Below, in pieces: positions 36,349 through 45,124 of a DNA stretch of 64,000 bases; positions within the stretch are counted from its first letter, which is position 1; every line of letters begins with the position of its first letter. A program made the position numbers and the translations under genes. Under the pieces are notes generated by a model, which was given only the letters and a program-made list of their open reading frames with translations, was not told the DNA's origin and did no database searches. The stretch is taken from NCBI GenBank assembly GCA_009782405.1, contig WRJC01000001.1:1-64000 (forward strand). The letters are read 5' to 3'. The stretch is from Oscillospiraceae bacterium (GTDB taxonomy: Bacteria; Bacillota_A; Clostridia; Oscillospirales; WRJC01).

Positions 36349-37461
36349 ATGGCAAAGATAATCCACTGCGCCGACGTGCATTTCGATTCGCCGTTCGCAT
36401 TGAGCGACCCGCGCAACGCGGATTTGCGGCGGATGGAATTTCGGAGCGCGTTTGCCTCGCTGATCATGTACGCCAAAAACTACGGGGCGAAAATATTTTT
36501 GATAGCCGGCGATCTGTTCGACGACGAATACATATCCAAGGACACGGCGACCGTAATACTGCGCGAGATCGCTTCCTATCCCGACTGCCGTTTTTTCATA
36601 TCCCCCGGCGACAGCGACCCGTACCATATAAAAAGCCCCTACAAGCTGATGAAATGGCCCGAAAACGTGCATATCTTCAAATCCAACGATCTGACTAAAA
36701 TAGAAATACCGGAACTGGGCGTAGACATTTACGGCTACGCATTCACTTCCAAAAATCTGCTTGTCAACCCTTTTGCCAACAAAAAACCCCAAAACCAGAA
36801 CCGGGTGAACATACTTTTGGGCCACGGGGACATAATCTCTCCGGAATCGCAGTATTGCCCGGTGACAAAAGCGGACGTGGGCAGGAGCAAATTCGACTAT
36901 ATCGCTTTAGGCCACCTCCACGACGGCACGGGCGTGCTCAAAATCGGCGATACGTACTTTTCATATCCGGGCTGCCTCGAAGGGCGTGGTTTTTTCGAGC
37001 CCGGGCACAGGGGGGCGATGTACGGCGAAATAGACAAGGGCGTATGCGAGCTGAAAGGCCAAAAATTTTCGCGCAGAAAATATGAGACCATACAAGTCGA
37101 CATATCCCAGCATGTGACCGAAAACCAGATAATAGACGCCGTGAGGCTGGCCGCCGCGAACTTCCGGGACGACACCGCCCTGAAAGTGGAGCTAACGGGG
37201 ATACTTCGCCCCGGATTTGTCTTCAACCCGCGTTCGATAGAGGAAAAATTTACGGGATTCAATTTCATCCAAGTAAAAAACAAGGCGACTCCGTACATCG
37301 ACGCGAACACCCTACGCTACGACAAGACAGTCAAGGGGATTTTTTACAGAAAATTGGAGGGCAAACTGAACTCCCAGAACCCAAAGGAACGCGACGAGGC
37401 CCGGCTCGCGCTGCAGTACGGCTTCAACGCTTTCATCGGTTTGAACATAATTGATTTTTAG
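36349..37461 (+). CDS. YhaO/SbcD-like metallophosphoesterase (DNA repair nuclease subunit)
   Basis: The 370-residue protein starts with KIIHCADVHFDSPF, the first metal motif (D-x-H), then IAGDLFDDEY, GHGDI and LGHLHDG, all calcineurin-type metal ligands of Mre11/SbcD nucleases. The gene is ten bases before a large ATPase gene with SbcC/YhaN features. In Bacillus the YhaO-YhaN pair is linked to DNA repair. The pair is likely a nuclease complex that processes DNA ends. Confidence 0.88.
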   Translation: MAKIIHCADVHFDSPFALSDPRNADLRRMEFRSAFASLIMYAKNYGAKIFLIAGDLFDDEYISKDTATVILREIASYPDCRFFISPGDSDPYHIKSPYKLMKWPENVHIFKSNDLTKIEIPELGVDIYGYAFTSKNLLVNPFANKKPQNQNRVNILLGHGDIISPESQYCPVTKADVGRSKFDYIALGHLHDGTGVLKIGDTYFSYPGCLEGRGFFEPGHRGAMYGEIDKGVCELKGQKFSRRKYETIQVDISQHVTENQIIDAVRLAAANFRDDTALKVELTGILRPGFVFNPRSIEEKFTGFNFIQVKNKATPYIDANTLRYDKTVKGIFYRKLEGKLNSQNPKERDEARLALQYGFNAFIGLNIIDF

Positions 37462-37470
37462 GTTGGATTT

Positions 37471-39726
37471 ATGCTTATAGAGAGAATAGATATAGAGAGC
37501 TTCGGGATGCTGAAAAACGTGCATTTCGCCATAAACAACAGGCTGATCGTGTTTTACGGCTCCAATGAATCCGGCAAGTCGATGCTCGCCGCTTTCATAA
37601 AATATATGTTTTTCGGACACTCCGAAGCAAAAGAACCCGTCGGCTCAAACGAAAAAAAATTGTACACTCCCTGGACCACCGACAAAGTCGCAGGCAGCAT
37701 GATAGTGCATTACAGGGACAGAAAATACAAAATCGTGCGCGAATATTCCGAAGCGGCGAGCGAAAAAACCCGCGTGATCGACCTGAGCACCAACATAACC
37801 CTTCAAAACGATGAAGAGCCCGGGGAATTTTTTTTCAAAATGAACGAAGAGGTCTTCACGAAAACCGCTTTCCTGAAACAATTTGAAACAAGCGAAATAG
37901 GCGGGGAAAATCTCGCCGGAATGATCCAGAACATATTGTTCACCGCCGACGAGGATACCAACACCCAAAAAACCCTCCAGCGCCTCAAGGACGCAAAAGA
38001 CATTCTGCTTTTCGAAGACGGAAGCGGCGGCGCGGTGGCAAATCTCGCGGGCAAGAGGGCCGGGCTCAAAAAATCCTTTGAAAATTCCGTAAACGACCAA
38101 AAAGAACTGCTCCGCATGGAAGGGATGATAAAAGACCTTGAAGAAAAGATGCTGACCAACAACGCCAAAAGAAACGAGCTCAACGACGAACTCGAAAACT
38201 ACAAGGCGTACAACGCCAGCCAGGATCTTCAAAGAATCGAAAACATGAGAAGGCAAGTCGAAAAACTCAGGGACAACGCCGAAAAAGTGACGGCAAAATA
38301 CGCCCACAAAGATTTCATACCCGACATGGCTTTTTCGCGCAAACTCACCGAACTGGCGGGCCGGCTTTCCGAAAAAAAATCAAAGCTCACCGCGAATTTG
38401 GAACAGAGGGACATGTCGCTTGCAAAATACCACGATGCGCTGGAAAAAAACCAAAGTTTCAGGGTCATAGAGCGCGCCGGCGGGATTGAAAACGTGGGCA
38501 ATGAATATGCGGGGATGAAAAAAAGTTCCGGCATGTTCGGAAATTTGAAAATAATTTGCGCGGCGCTGATTTTTTTTTCTGCGGCGCTGTCGGCGTTTTT
38601 GTTTTTGTCCAAAATGTTTGAAAATCCCTTGATTTTCGCCTCTGCGGCGCCATTTGCCGCCGGCGCGCTTCTTTTTGCTTCCGCAGAGGGGGGAAAAAAG
38701 AAAAAGATAGAGGAATTGTACACATCGTTCGATTTCAAAAACGAGACGGATTTTGCCTATGTGCTCGACGATTACCCCGACACCGAGGCGCAGCTCGAAA
38801 TATTGCGCGGCGATTTGGACGAATACGAAAATATAGTGCTGGATGGGGAAAAAGAATTCGACGAAATATATTCGGCTGCGAGGGGACTGTTGCTGCTGTG
38901 GAACCGCACCCCGGAATCCGACGACAAAAGGCCGGAAGATTTTTTGAAATATGCGAACCTCGCCTCCGAAGCGGCGGACGAGATACAAAAGACGCGCGCA
39001 ATTCACGACCAGCACCAGGCAAAACTCGACGCGATGCTCGAAAACGTAGATGAAAAGGCGCTGCGCAAACTCGCCGCAGCTGCGAGAAAACCAAACTATG
39101 ACGAAAAACAGCTGAACAGGGAAATGGAATTTTTGAGCAAAGCCACCGAAAGCATGCGCGAAAAAGAAAACGACATAGGAAAGAACATAGCGGCTGTGCC
39201 CGCCAGATTGCCCGACCCGGTAATCTTGGAAAGCCAAATCAATTTTTTGGACGAAAAAATAGAGGAACTCACCGCAAAGCACGACGCTTTGAAATTAGCC
39301 ATAGAAACGCTCGCTTATGCGTGCAACGAATTGAAAAACAGCGTGGCGCCGAGGCTCAGCGAATCTGCGGGGACCATTTTCAAAACGATAACGGGCGGAA
39401 AGTACGAAGACTTGGTTTCAGACAAAAGTTTGGGGCTTGAAATAACGGCGGAATCGGCAAAACGGGCGATAGGGCAATTTTCCGCCGGAACCAAAGACGC
39501 GGCCTATCTTTGTCTGAGGATGGCGCTTTTGGATTTGCTGTTTGAAGACGAGATTCCGCCGTTCATATGCGACGAACCGTTTTTGAGGCTGGATACCGGC
39601 AGGCTCGAAAACCTCCTCAAGGTAATTTCCGCCATGGCGAAAAAAACCCAAGTGTTTATTTTCACCTGCCATGAAAGGGAATTGGCCTTGTTCAAAAAAA
39701 TCGAAGCCGCCGTCATGACCATGTGA
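37471..39726 (+). CDS. YhaN/SbcC-like AAA ATPase with coiled coils
   Basis: The 751-residue protein has Walker A GSNESGKSMLAAF near residue 30, long coiled coils between about 170 and 320 and between 450 and 620, and a C-terminal half with GQFSAGTKDAAYLCLRMALL (ABC signature-like) and Walker B PPFICDEPF. Two hydrophobic segments (about residues 355-410) interrupt the coiled coil, a known feature of YhaN-type proteins, and suggest membrane attachment. It is the partner of the nuclease upstream. The unit ends at a strong terminator. Confidence 0.87.
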   Translation: MLIERIDIESFGMLKNVHFAINNRLIVFYGSNESGKSMLAAFIKYMFFGHSEAKEPVGSNEKKLYTPWTTDKVAGSMIVHYRDRKYKIVREYSEAASEKTRVIDLSTNITLQNDEEPGEFFFKMNEEVFTKTAFLKQFETSEIGGENLAGMIQNILFTADEDTNTQKTLQRLKDAKDILLFEDGSGGAVANLAGKRAGLKKSFENSVNDQKELLRMEGMIKDLEEKMLTNNAKRNELNDELENYKAYNASQDLQRIENMRRQVEKLRDNAEKVTAKYAHKDFIPDMAFSRKLTELAGRLSEKKSKLTANLEQRDMSLAKYHDALEKNQSFRVIERAGGIENVGNEYAGMKKSSGMFGNLKIICAALIFFSAALSAFLFLSKMFENPLIFASAAPFAAGALLFASAEGGKKKKIEELYTSFDFKNETDFAYVLDDYPDTEAQLEILRGDLDEYENIVLDGEKEFDEIYSAARGLLLLWNRTPESDDKRPEDFLKYANLASEAADEIQKTRAIHDQHQAKLDAMLENVDEKALRKLAAAARKPNYDEKQLNREMEFLSKATESMREKENDIGKNIAAVPARLPDPVILESQINFLDEKIEELTAKHDALKLAIETLAYACNELKNSVAPRLSESAGTIFKTITGGKYEDLVSDKSLGLEITAESAKRAIGQFSAGTKDAAYLCLRMALLDLLFEDEIPPFICDEPFLRLDTGRLENLLKVISAMAKKTQVFIFTCHERELALFKKIEAAVMTM

Positions 39727-39750
39727 TTTTTGGATTTTGGAAATGAAAGC

Positions 39751-39785
39751 AAAAAAAACGCGCCCCGGGGGAGCGCGCTTTTTTT
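39751..39785. terminator. Bidirectional terminator after yhaN-like gene
   Basis: An A-run plus CGCGC pairs with GCGCG and a seven-T run with one mismatch. It separates the convergent yhaN-like gene and the next surface-protein gene. Confidence 0.85.
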
Positions 39786-39805
39786 ATCGGCGGTTTTGCC
39801 GATTT

Positions 39806-40663
39806 CTATGTTTTTTTGCCCTTGCGGAAAAAAGACAATCCGGCCGACAAAACCAAGGAGGCGATAAAAATCAAAACGGGGAAAACAATGCCATCGGAGG
39901 TTTGCGGGGCAGCGGCCGCAGGAGGCGGCGGTTCTGTTGCTGCTGCTGCCGCCGCTTCTTCCTGCTGCGCCGCCTGCGCGGCAGCGGCAGCTTCTGCTTC
40001 GGCGGCTTCCGCCGCGGCTTTTTCGGCGGCCAGCGCTTCGAGATACGGTATTTCCGGGTCGCCGGCTATAGCGTTTGGATAATAGCTCAAATCGTCCGTT
40101 ATTATGAATTTGTCTATTTTCGAGGACAATTCGCGCGCCTTGACGACCAATGTATGCTCGCCCGCCGCCATGTCGAAAATTTTCGTATTGTGCCACACCG
40201 CAGGGTCGTCGCTGACGTCTCTGTAGTTTATGGGCATCCAGTACCATTTTTCGTACAGTTCGTCGGTGCTGAATTTGGATTCATAATATGCGTCGTCGGT
40301 ATTTGACAGGTCGACGGCCTCCGGCAAATCGAAAATCCAATAATCCGCCCCGTTCATTTCGCCGTCGAGCGAATACAGAAAGGAGTTCATGGTGCTGTCA
40401 ATTCCCATCACCCTCGCCCATATGATATATTTGCCGGCGTTTTCCACGGTGAAAGTGTATTCGATGGTGTCGGCGTCGGTCTGGGCTTCTATGGCTTTGC
40501 CGCTGAAAGCGTCCGCGTTGGAAATTATGGGGAAATTGTCGGTTTTGCCCGATTCGGCTTCTATAAACACGAAACCGGCCAAAGCGGGCAAAGATAAAGC
40601 CAAAATCAACATTGCGGTCATGCAGGTGCAAAGGGCTTGCTTTTTGAAACGACGAGTTTTCAT
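39806..40663 (-). CDS. Surface-anchored carbohydrate-binding-like protein
   Basis: The start ATG 40663 follows GGAGG; the frame extends further upstream into the mgtA region and that part is rejected. The 285-residue protein has a signal peptide (about 1-29), then FVFIEAESGKTDNF and a beta-rich domain (about 30-185) resembling CBM6/CBM35-type modules. An Ala/Glu-rich helical linker, a Pro/Ala stretch, APQTSD, a hydrophobic segment and FFRKGKKT end the protein. The end looks like a sorting signal but TG is TS, so wall coupling is uncertain. It may stay as a membrane-anchored binding protein. Confidence 0.7.
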   Translation of the reverse strand: MKTRRFKKQALCTCMTAMLILALSLPALAGFVFIEAESGKTDNFPIISNADAFSGKAIEAQTDADTIEYTFTVENAGKYIIWARVMGIDSTMNSFLYSLDGEMNGADYWIFDLPEAVDLSNTDDAYYESKFSTDELYEKWYWMPINYRDVSDDPAVWHNTKIFDMAAGEHTLVVKARELSSKIDKFIITDDLSYYPNAIAGDPEIPYLEALAAEKAAAEAAEAEAAAAAQAAQQEEAAAAAATEPPPPAAAAPQTSDGIVFPVLIFIASLVLSAGLSFFRKGKKT

Positions 40664-40725
40664 AAATAAATCCTCCTTTTGAATTTGAATGATTAAAATA
40701 TGCATTGGCGCCATTGCATTTGGTT

Positions 40726-43500
40726 TTACAGCAATTCGCCGTACTTTTTTACGAATATCTTCTTGAAGAGCGTGGCGAGCACCATGTACAAAAATATCGT
40801 GAGCGCAAGCCAGGCGAAATATTCCGCCGGGAGCGCGTGCAGCTTGAGCGCCTTTGCCAGCGGGGCGATGAAAGGGATCGCCGTCAGCGCCGCGATTCCG
40901 GTGAAAGTCAAAAGCGTGACCGGCGCCGAAGCGTGGCTTTGTATGAATGGAAGTTTCGGGGTGCGGATCATGTGTATGACCAATGTCTGGCTCCACATAG
41001 ACTCCACGAACCAGCCCGCATGGAATATCGCCATGAAACTTATCGCCTCCGGCGAAAGCGCCTTCGCGCCAAAATCCAGCGCATGGCCGCCCATGCCGAC
41101 TATTTTTGGGCATATCACGAAATACATGAGAAGATACGTCGTGATGTCGAACAGCGAGCTCGTAGGCCCGATCCAGAACATGAACTTGCCTATATTGGAC
41201 GCATCCCATTTCCTCGGGACGGCGATGAACGCTTTGTCCACATTGTCCCAGGGGATCGCCGTGCAGCTCAAATCGTATATAAGGTTGAGCACGATCAGGT
41301 GGATTGGCAGCATTGGGATAAAGGGCAAAAACGCGCTCGCGACCAAAACCGAAAGCATATTCCCGAAATTCGAGCTCGCAGTCATTTTTATGTATTTTAT
41401 CATGTTCGCATAGGTCTTGCGCCCTTCGACGATGCCTTTTTCGAGCACCATCAGGTCTTTTTCGAGCAGTATGACATCCGCCGATTCCTTGGCTATGTCC
41501 ACTGCGGTATCCACCGAAATGCCGACATCGGAAGCGGTCATGCCGGCCGCGTCGTTTATACCGTCGCCCATATAGCCCACGCTGTGCCCATTGGCTCTGA
41601 GGGCGCTGATGATCCTCGCTTTCTGCTGGGGGGAGAGCTTGGCGAAAACGTTCACGTTTTCAGCCGCGCGGCCGAGTTCATCATCGCTCATTTCGTCCAA
41701 ATCGGAGCCTAACAGTATCTTTTCCGTTTTTATGCCCACCTGGCGGCATATGCACTTGGTCACTTTGTCGTTGTCCCCCGTCAGCACTTTCACTTCCACG
41801 CCGTGCTCTTGAAGGGCCAAAATCGCGTCTTCCGTGGATTCCTTGGGCGGGTCGAGGAAAGCCAGATAGCCAAGCAGCACCATATCGGATTCGTCCGCCG
41901 CCGAAAATGCGCCCACCGGGGACGGATTCGTTTTCTGCGCCACCGCGATGACCCTCATGCCGTCGTCGTTGAGTTCATCCACTTTTTCGCGTATGTAGCC
42001 CCGGATTTCATCGGTCAAAGGCTCCACTCTCCCGTTGTACTCCGCATATCGGGAAACTGCGAGCATTTCCTCGACTGCGCCTTTTGTTATCATCTGCGTT
42101 TTGCCGTTTGAGACCACCACGCTCATGCGGCGGCGCTCAAAATCGAATGGTATCTCGTCGATTTTCGTGAAATGATCCGTGAGCCCGAGAAGTTCGGGGG
42201 ATTCCTCTTTTTCTTCGTCGGTTCGCTCGATGATGGCTATGTCCATCAGGTTTTTGAGTCCCGTCTGGTAATAGCTGTTCAAGAAGGCGTGGCGCAGAAC
42301 CCTCACGTCGTGTTCCCCGTGTATGTTCAGGTGGTATTGCAGCGCCACTTTGTCCTGGGTGAGCGTGCCCGTTTTGTCCGTGCACAAAATATCGATGGAT
42401 CCGAGGTTCTGTATGGAGTTCAGGTTTTTTATGATCGTCTTCTCCCTCGACATGGCCACCGCGCCCTTGGCAAGGCAAGTGGTGACGATCATCGGCAGCA
42501 TTTCGGGCGTGAGCCCCACGGCCACCGAGAGCGCGAACAACACCGCGCCCATCCAGTCCTTCGTGTTAAGCCCGCTGACGAAAAGCACCACGGGCACCAT
42601 GACGAGCATGAACCTTATGAGCAGCCACGAAACCGAGTTCACGCCTTTTTCGAAACTCGTCTTTATGGGTTTTGCGTCGCTCATGGATTTGGCGAGCCCG
42701 CCCAACATGGTGTCGTCCCCGGTGGTTATCACAAGCCCGAGCGCGCTTCCGCTTATCACGTTGCTGCCCATGAAGGCGAGGTTTGGGCATTCGGTCATGC
42801 TCACGCTGTTGAGGCTTCCCGAACTGGGGGAAAAGTCTTTTACAGGTTCGGCGGTTTTTTCGACTGCGACGCTCTCTCCGGTGAGCGCCGATTGGCTTAT
42901 GAACAAGTCTTTTGCCCGGATTATCCTCATGTCGGCGGGGATTATATCCCCTGCGGCGAGATGCACCAGATCCCCGACCACCACGTCCTCGAGCTCGATC
43001 TCTTCGCGACCGTCCTCCACGCGCTGCACGGCAGTGGTGGTCTTGACCAGCCTCAGAAGGCTTTCGGCCGCATTGCCGCTTCTGGATTCCTGCACGAAGC
43101 GGAGCAGCCCGGAAACCAGCACCATCGTGGTGATGATGATCACGGCCATCGGGTCGGCTTGCCCGGATTCCGCGATAATTATGTCGGTGAAAGCCGAGAC
43201 AACCGCCAAAACGATCAAAATGACGGTGAACGGGTTTATGAAGGCGTTGGCCACCCGGGCGAATATGGAAACTTTTTTGCCGCGCGTGATTTTGTTTTCC
43301 CCGTATTTGCCCCTGTATGCATCTATCAGCACTTCGACGAGCCCGTCGGCCGTGGTGCCGAACTTTTTGAAAAGTTCCTCCACTTTCGCCAAAGCGGCGA
43401 ATTTCAGCCTGCCGTTGATTTCGTCGCGGTAAGCCGCCTCGGCATGGTTTTTTGCGTGGTTGCTGTTTTTTCCGCTTGTCTTGAAATTCGAATAAGTCAT
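40726..43500 (-). CDS. mgtA: Magnesium-translocating P-type ATPase
   Basis: The start ATG 43500 has GGAGG 11 bases upstream; an earlier in-frame TTG at 43542 lies in the leader. The 924-residue protein takes up Mg2+ across the membrane with ATP. It has the phosphorylation motif DKTGTLT near residue 380, the TGES dephosphorylation motif near 215, GDGINDA near 630 and about ten membrane helices. The first ~45 residues are a soluble tail rich in Asn and Lys. It is preceded by a consensus promoter and a leader with two alternative hairpins and a leader ORF, so control by Mg2+ or translation status is likely. Confidence 0.92.
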   Translation of the reverse strand: MTYSNFKTSGKNSNHAKNHAEAAYRDEINGRLKFAALAKVEELFKKFGTTADGLVEVLIDAYRGKYGENKITRGKKVSIFARVANAFINPFTVILIVLAVVSAFTDIIIAESGQADPMAVIIITTMVLVSGLLRFVQESRSGNAAESLLRLVKTTTAVQRVEDGREEIELEDVVVGDLVHLAAGDIIPADMRIIRAKDLFISQSALTGESVAVEKTAEPVKDFSPSSGSLNSVSMTECPNLAFMGSNVISGSALGLVITTGDDTMLGGLAKSMSDAKPIKTSFEKGVNSVSWLLIRFMLVMVPVVLFVSGLNTKDWMGAVLFALSVAVGLTPEMLPMIVTTCLAKGAVAMSREKTIIKNLNSIQNLGSIDILCTDKTGTLTQDKVALQYHLNIHGEHDVRVLRHAFLNSYYQTGLKNLMDIAIIERTDEEKEESPELLGLTDHFTKIDEIPFDFERRRMSVVVSNGKTQMITKGAVEEMLAVSRYAEYNGRVEPLTDEIRGYIREKVDELNDDGMRVIAVAQKTNPSPVGAFSAADESDMVLLGYLAFLDPPKESTEDAILALQEHGVEVKVLTGDNDKVTKCICRQVGIKTEKILLGSDLDEMSDDELGRAAENVNVFAKLSPQQKARIISALRANGHSVGYMGDGINDAAGMTASDVGISVDTAVDIAKESADVILLEKDLMVLEKGIVEGRKTYANMIKYIKMTASSNFGNMLSVLVASAFLPFIPMLPIHLIVLNLIYDLSCTAIPWDNVDKAFIAVPRKWDASNIGKFMFWIGPTSSLFDITTYLLMYFVICPKIVGMGGHALDFGAKALSPEAISFMAIFHAGWFVESMWSQTLVIHMIRTPKLPFIQSHASAPVTLLTFTGIAALTAIPFIAPLAKALKLHALPAEYFAWLALTIFLYMVLATLFKKIFVKKYGELL

Positions 43501-43543
43501 TTTGGTGTGTACCTCCGTTTCTTGAATTTTGGGTATTGCCAAA

Positions 43544-43711
43544 TCAGGAAGGTACAGCCCTTAAAAAGACGGGACACATCGTTTTTTCCGGCGGCGCGGA
43601 TTTTTTACGCGCAAAAACCTGACAATTTGGTTTTCGCATATAAAAAATCCGCGTCGCCACGGATCTTCGGTGTCGCCCGTCGGGGTTAGGGCTGCCGTTG
43701 CTTCCGTCCAT
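43544..43711 (-). CDS. mgtA leader peptide (55 codons), proposed
   Basis: ATG 43711 has GGAGG seven to eight bases upstream, as good as any site in the window, and the frame runs 55 codons to TGA, 44 bases before mgtA. The peptide starts [17 protein letters not shown], so a Pro/Asp-containing stretch (codons 8-12) lies just before a terminator-like hairpin. In Salmonella a Pro/Asp-rich MgtL leader peptide senses low Mg2+ through ribosome behaviour. No sequence homology to MgtL is claimed; the resemblance is in design. Confidence 0.5.
   Translation of the reverse strand: MDGSNGSPNPDGRHRRSVATRIFYMRKPNCQVFARKKSAPPEKTMCPVFLRAVPS
43595..43653 (-). promoter_or_regulatory. Long alternative hairpin (candidate antiterminator) in the mgtA leader
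   Basis: CGCGGATTTTTTA and TAAAAAATCCGCG (43641-43653 and 43595-43607) pair perfectly over 13 bases, and the inner part (GCG, AAAACC/GGTTTT) adds more pairs. Bases 43642-43653 belong to both this hairpin and the attenuator, so only one can form at a time. Confidence 0.7.
43642..43667 (-). terminator. Candidate attenuator hairpin in the mgtA leader
   Basis: On the minus strand AAGATCCGT pairs with GCGGATTTT (two G-T pairs) around a six-base loop, inside a T-run. It is a plausible intrinsic terminator within the leader ORF. Its 3' arm is also part of the longer competing hairpin. Confidence 0.65.
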
Positions 43712-43752
43712 TGTTTTTCCTCCTCTTCTTTATTAATTCACAATCAAAACAA

Positions 43753-43780
43753 TGCATAATTCATAATTATGAACTATGCA
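43753..43780. repeat. 28-base interrupted palindrome at the mgtA transcription start
   Basis: TTCATAATTATGAA (43760-43773) is a perfect palindrome, flanked by TGCATA and TATGCA. It overlaps or directly follows the expected start of the mgtA transcript. It could be an operator or an mRNA 5' stem. Confidence 0.7.
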
Positions 43781-43785
43781 CTATA

Positions 43786-43814
43786 ATTATACGCCATTTA
43801 TGCCGGTTTGTCAA
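43786..43814 (-). promoter_or_regulatory. Consensus promoter of mgtA
   Basis: On the minus strand TTGACA (43814-43809) and TATAAT (43791-43786) match consensus perfectly with a 17-base spacer. The leader is about 280 bases long. Confidence 0.9.
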
Positions 43815-43854
43815 GTGTTTTTGGCGTGATTTTTATGTAAAACCGAAGTTTATT

Positions 43855-45102
43855 TTATGTTTGGCCCATGTATTTTTTTTGCGCGGCAGTCAGCGCGTCG
43901 ATTTTCGAACCCATCGAGGCGAGCTTGAGCGCGGCGGTTTTTTGGTCTATCTCTTTTGGCACTTCGTAGAGCGCGGGGGCGAAACGAATGCCGCGCTTTT
44001 CGGCATTTGCCAGGTATTCCAGCGATTTGGCCTGCAAGGCAAAAGACATATCCATGATTTCGGCCGGATGCCCGTTTCCCGCCGCGAGATTTACGAGCCT
44101 TCCCTCAGCCAGCAGGTTTAAAACCCTGCCATCCGGCATTTTGTAGCCCGTTATGTTTTCTTTCCGTTCGGCCACTTCCAGCGCCAGCTCTTCGAGCGCT
44201 TTCTTGTCTATCTCCACGTCGAAATGGCCCGCGTTGCACATCACCGCCCCGTCCTTCATTTGCCCGAAATGCTTTTTTGATATTACGTCCTTGCAACCCG
44301 TGACAGTTACGAAAATGTCGCCCACCTTTGCAGCTTCGGCCATGGGCATCACCGAAAAGCCGTCCATTCTCGCCTCGATCGCCTTTATGTGGTCTATTTC
44401 GGCGACCACGACTATCGCCCCCATGCCCTTTGCGCGCATGGCGATCCCCCTGCCGCACCAGCCGTAGCCCGCCACCACTACCGTCTGGCCCGCGATCATC
44501 AGGTTTGTCGTGTGCATGATCCCGTCGAAAGTGGACTGTCCCGTGCCGTACCTGTTGTCAAAAAGGTGCTTGCAGTCCGCATCGTTGACATTTATCATGG
44601 GAAAGCGCAGTTTGCCCGATTTTTGCAAGAGTTTGAGCCGGTGTATCCCGGTGGTGGTTTCCTCGCAGCCCCCGAAGAGGTTTTGGGCAAGTTCCTTTTT
44701 TTCCCCGTGCAAAAGCTTCGTGAAGTCCCCGCCGTCGTCTATCATCAAATCGGGTCGGCACGAAAGCGCCGAAACCAAATCTTTTTCATATTCTTCCGTG
44801 GAGGCCCCGTGCACCGCGAACACCTCGAAGCCGTCTTTTGCAAGCGAGGCGGCCACGTCGTCCTTCGTGGAGAGCGGATTGCACCCGGTGACGAAAACCT
44901 CCGCCCCCCCCGCCCGCAAAACATGGGCCAAATACGCCGTTTTCGCTTCCAGATGGATCGACATCGCGATTTTTTTTCCGGCAAACGGTTTTGCTTTCGC
45001 GAATTCCGTTTCGATCAGATTCAAAACAGGCATATAGCTTTTCACCCATGCTATTTTTCCGAAGCCTGTTTCGGCCAAATTCAAATCCTTTATCCTGCTC
45101 AT
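43855..45102 (-). CDS. ahcY: Adenosylhomocysteinase
   Basis: The start ATG 45102 follows AAAGGAG. The 415-residue enzyme splits S-adenosylhomocysteine to adenosine and homocysteine with bound NAD, removing the product that inhibits methyltransferases. It has the substrate segment HLEAKTAYLAHVLRAGGAEV near residue 50, the NAD loop VVVAGYGWCGRGIAMRAKGMGA near 205, and the C-terminal HPAEIMDMSFALQ. The window holds four URO-D-fold methyltransferase-like genes, which could be a source of its substrate only if they use S-adenosylmethionine, which that fold does not normally do. It follows the LytM gene on the same strand. Confidence 0.95.
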   Translation of the reverse strand: MSRIKDLNLAETGFGKIAWVKSYMPVLNLIETEFAKAKPFAGKKIAMSIHLEAKTAYLAHVLRAGGAEVFVTGCNPLSTKDDVAASLAKDGFEVFAVHGASTEEYEKDLVSALSCRPDLMIDDGGDFTKLLHGEKKELAQNLFGGCEETTTGIHRLKLLQKSGKLRFPMINVNDADCKHLFDNRYGTGQSTFDGIMHTTNLMIAGQTVVVAGYGWCGRGIAMRAKGMGAIVVVAEIDHIKAIEARMDGFSVMPMAEAAKVGDIFVTVTGCKDVISKKHFGQMKDGAVMCNAGHFDVEIDKKALEELALEVAERKENITGYKMPDGRVLNLLAEGRLVNLAAGNGHPAEIMDMSFALQAKSLEYLANAEKRGIRFAPALYEVPKEIDQKTAALKLASMGSKIDALTAAQKKYMGQT

Positions 45103-45124
45103 TTTTTTCTCCTTTACTGTTGTC

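Noticed and set aside
42172..43689. Plus-strand open frame opposite mgtA
   Set aside because: mgtA on the minus strand carries all P-type ATPase motifs; the plus frame is a shadow.
43543..43740. M-box magnesium riboswitch before mgtA
   Set aside because: The conserved M-box core sequences could not be found; the leader instead shows an ORF and two simple hairpins.
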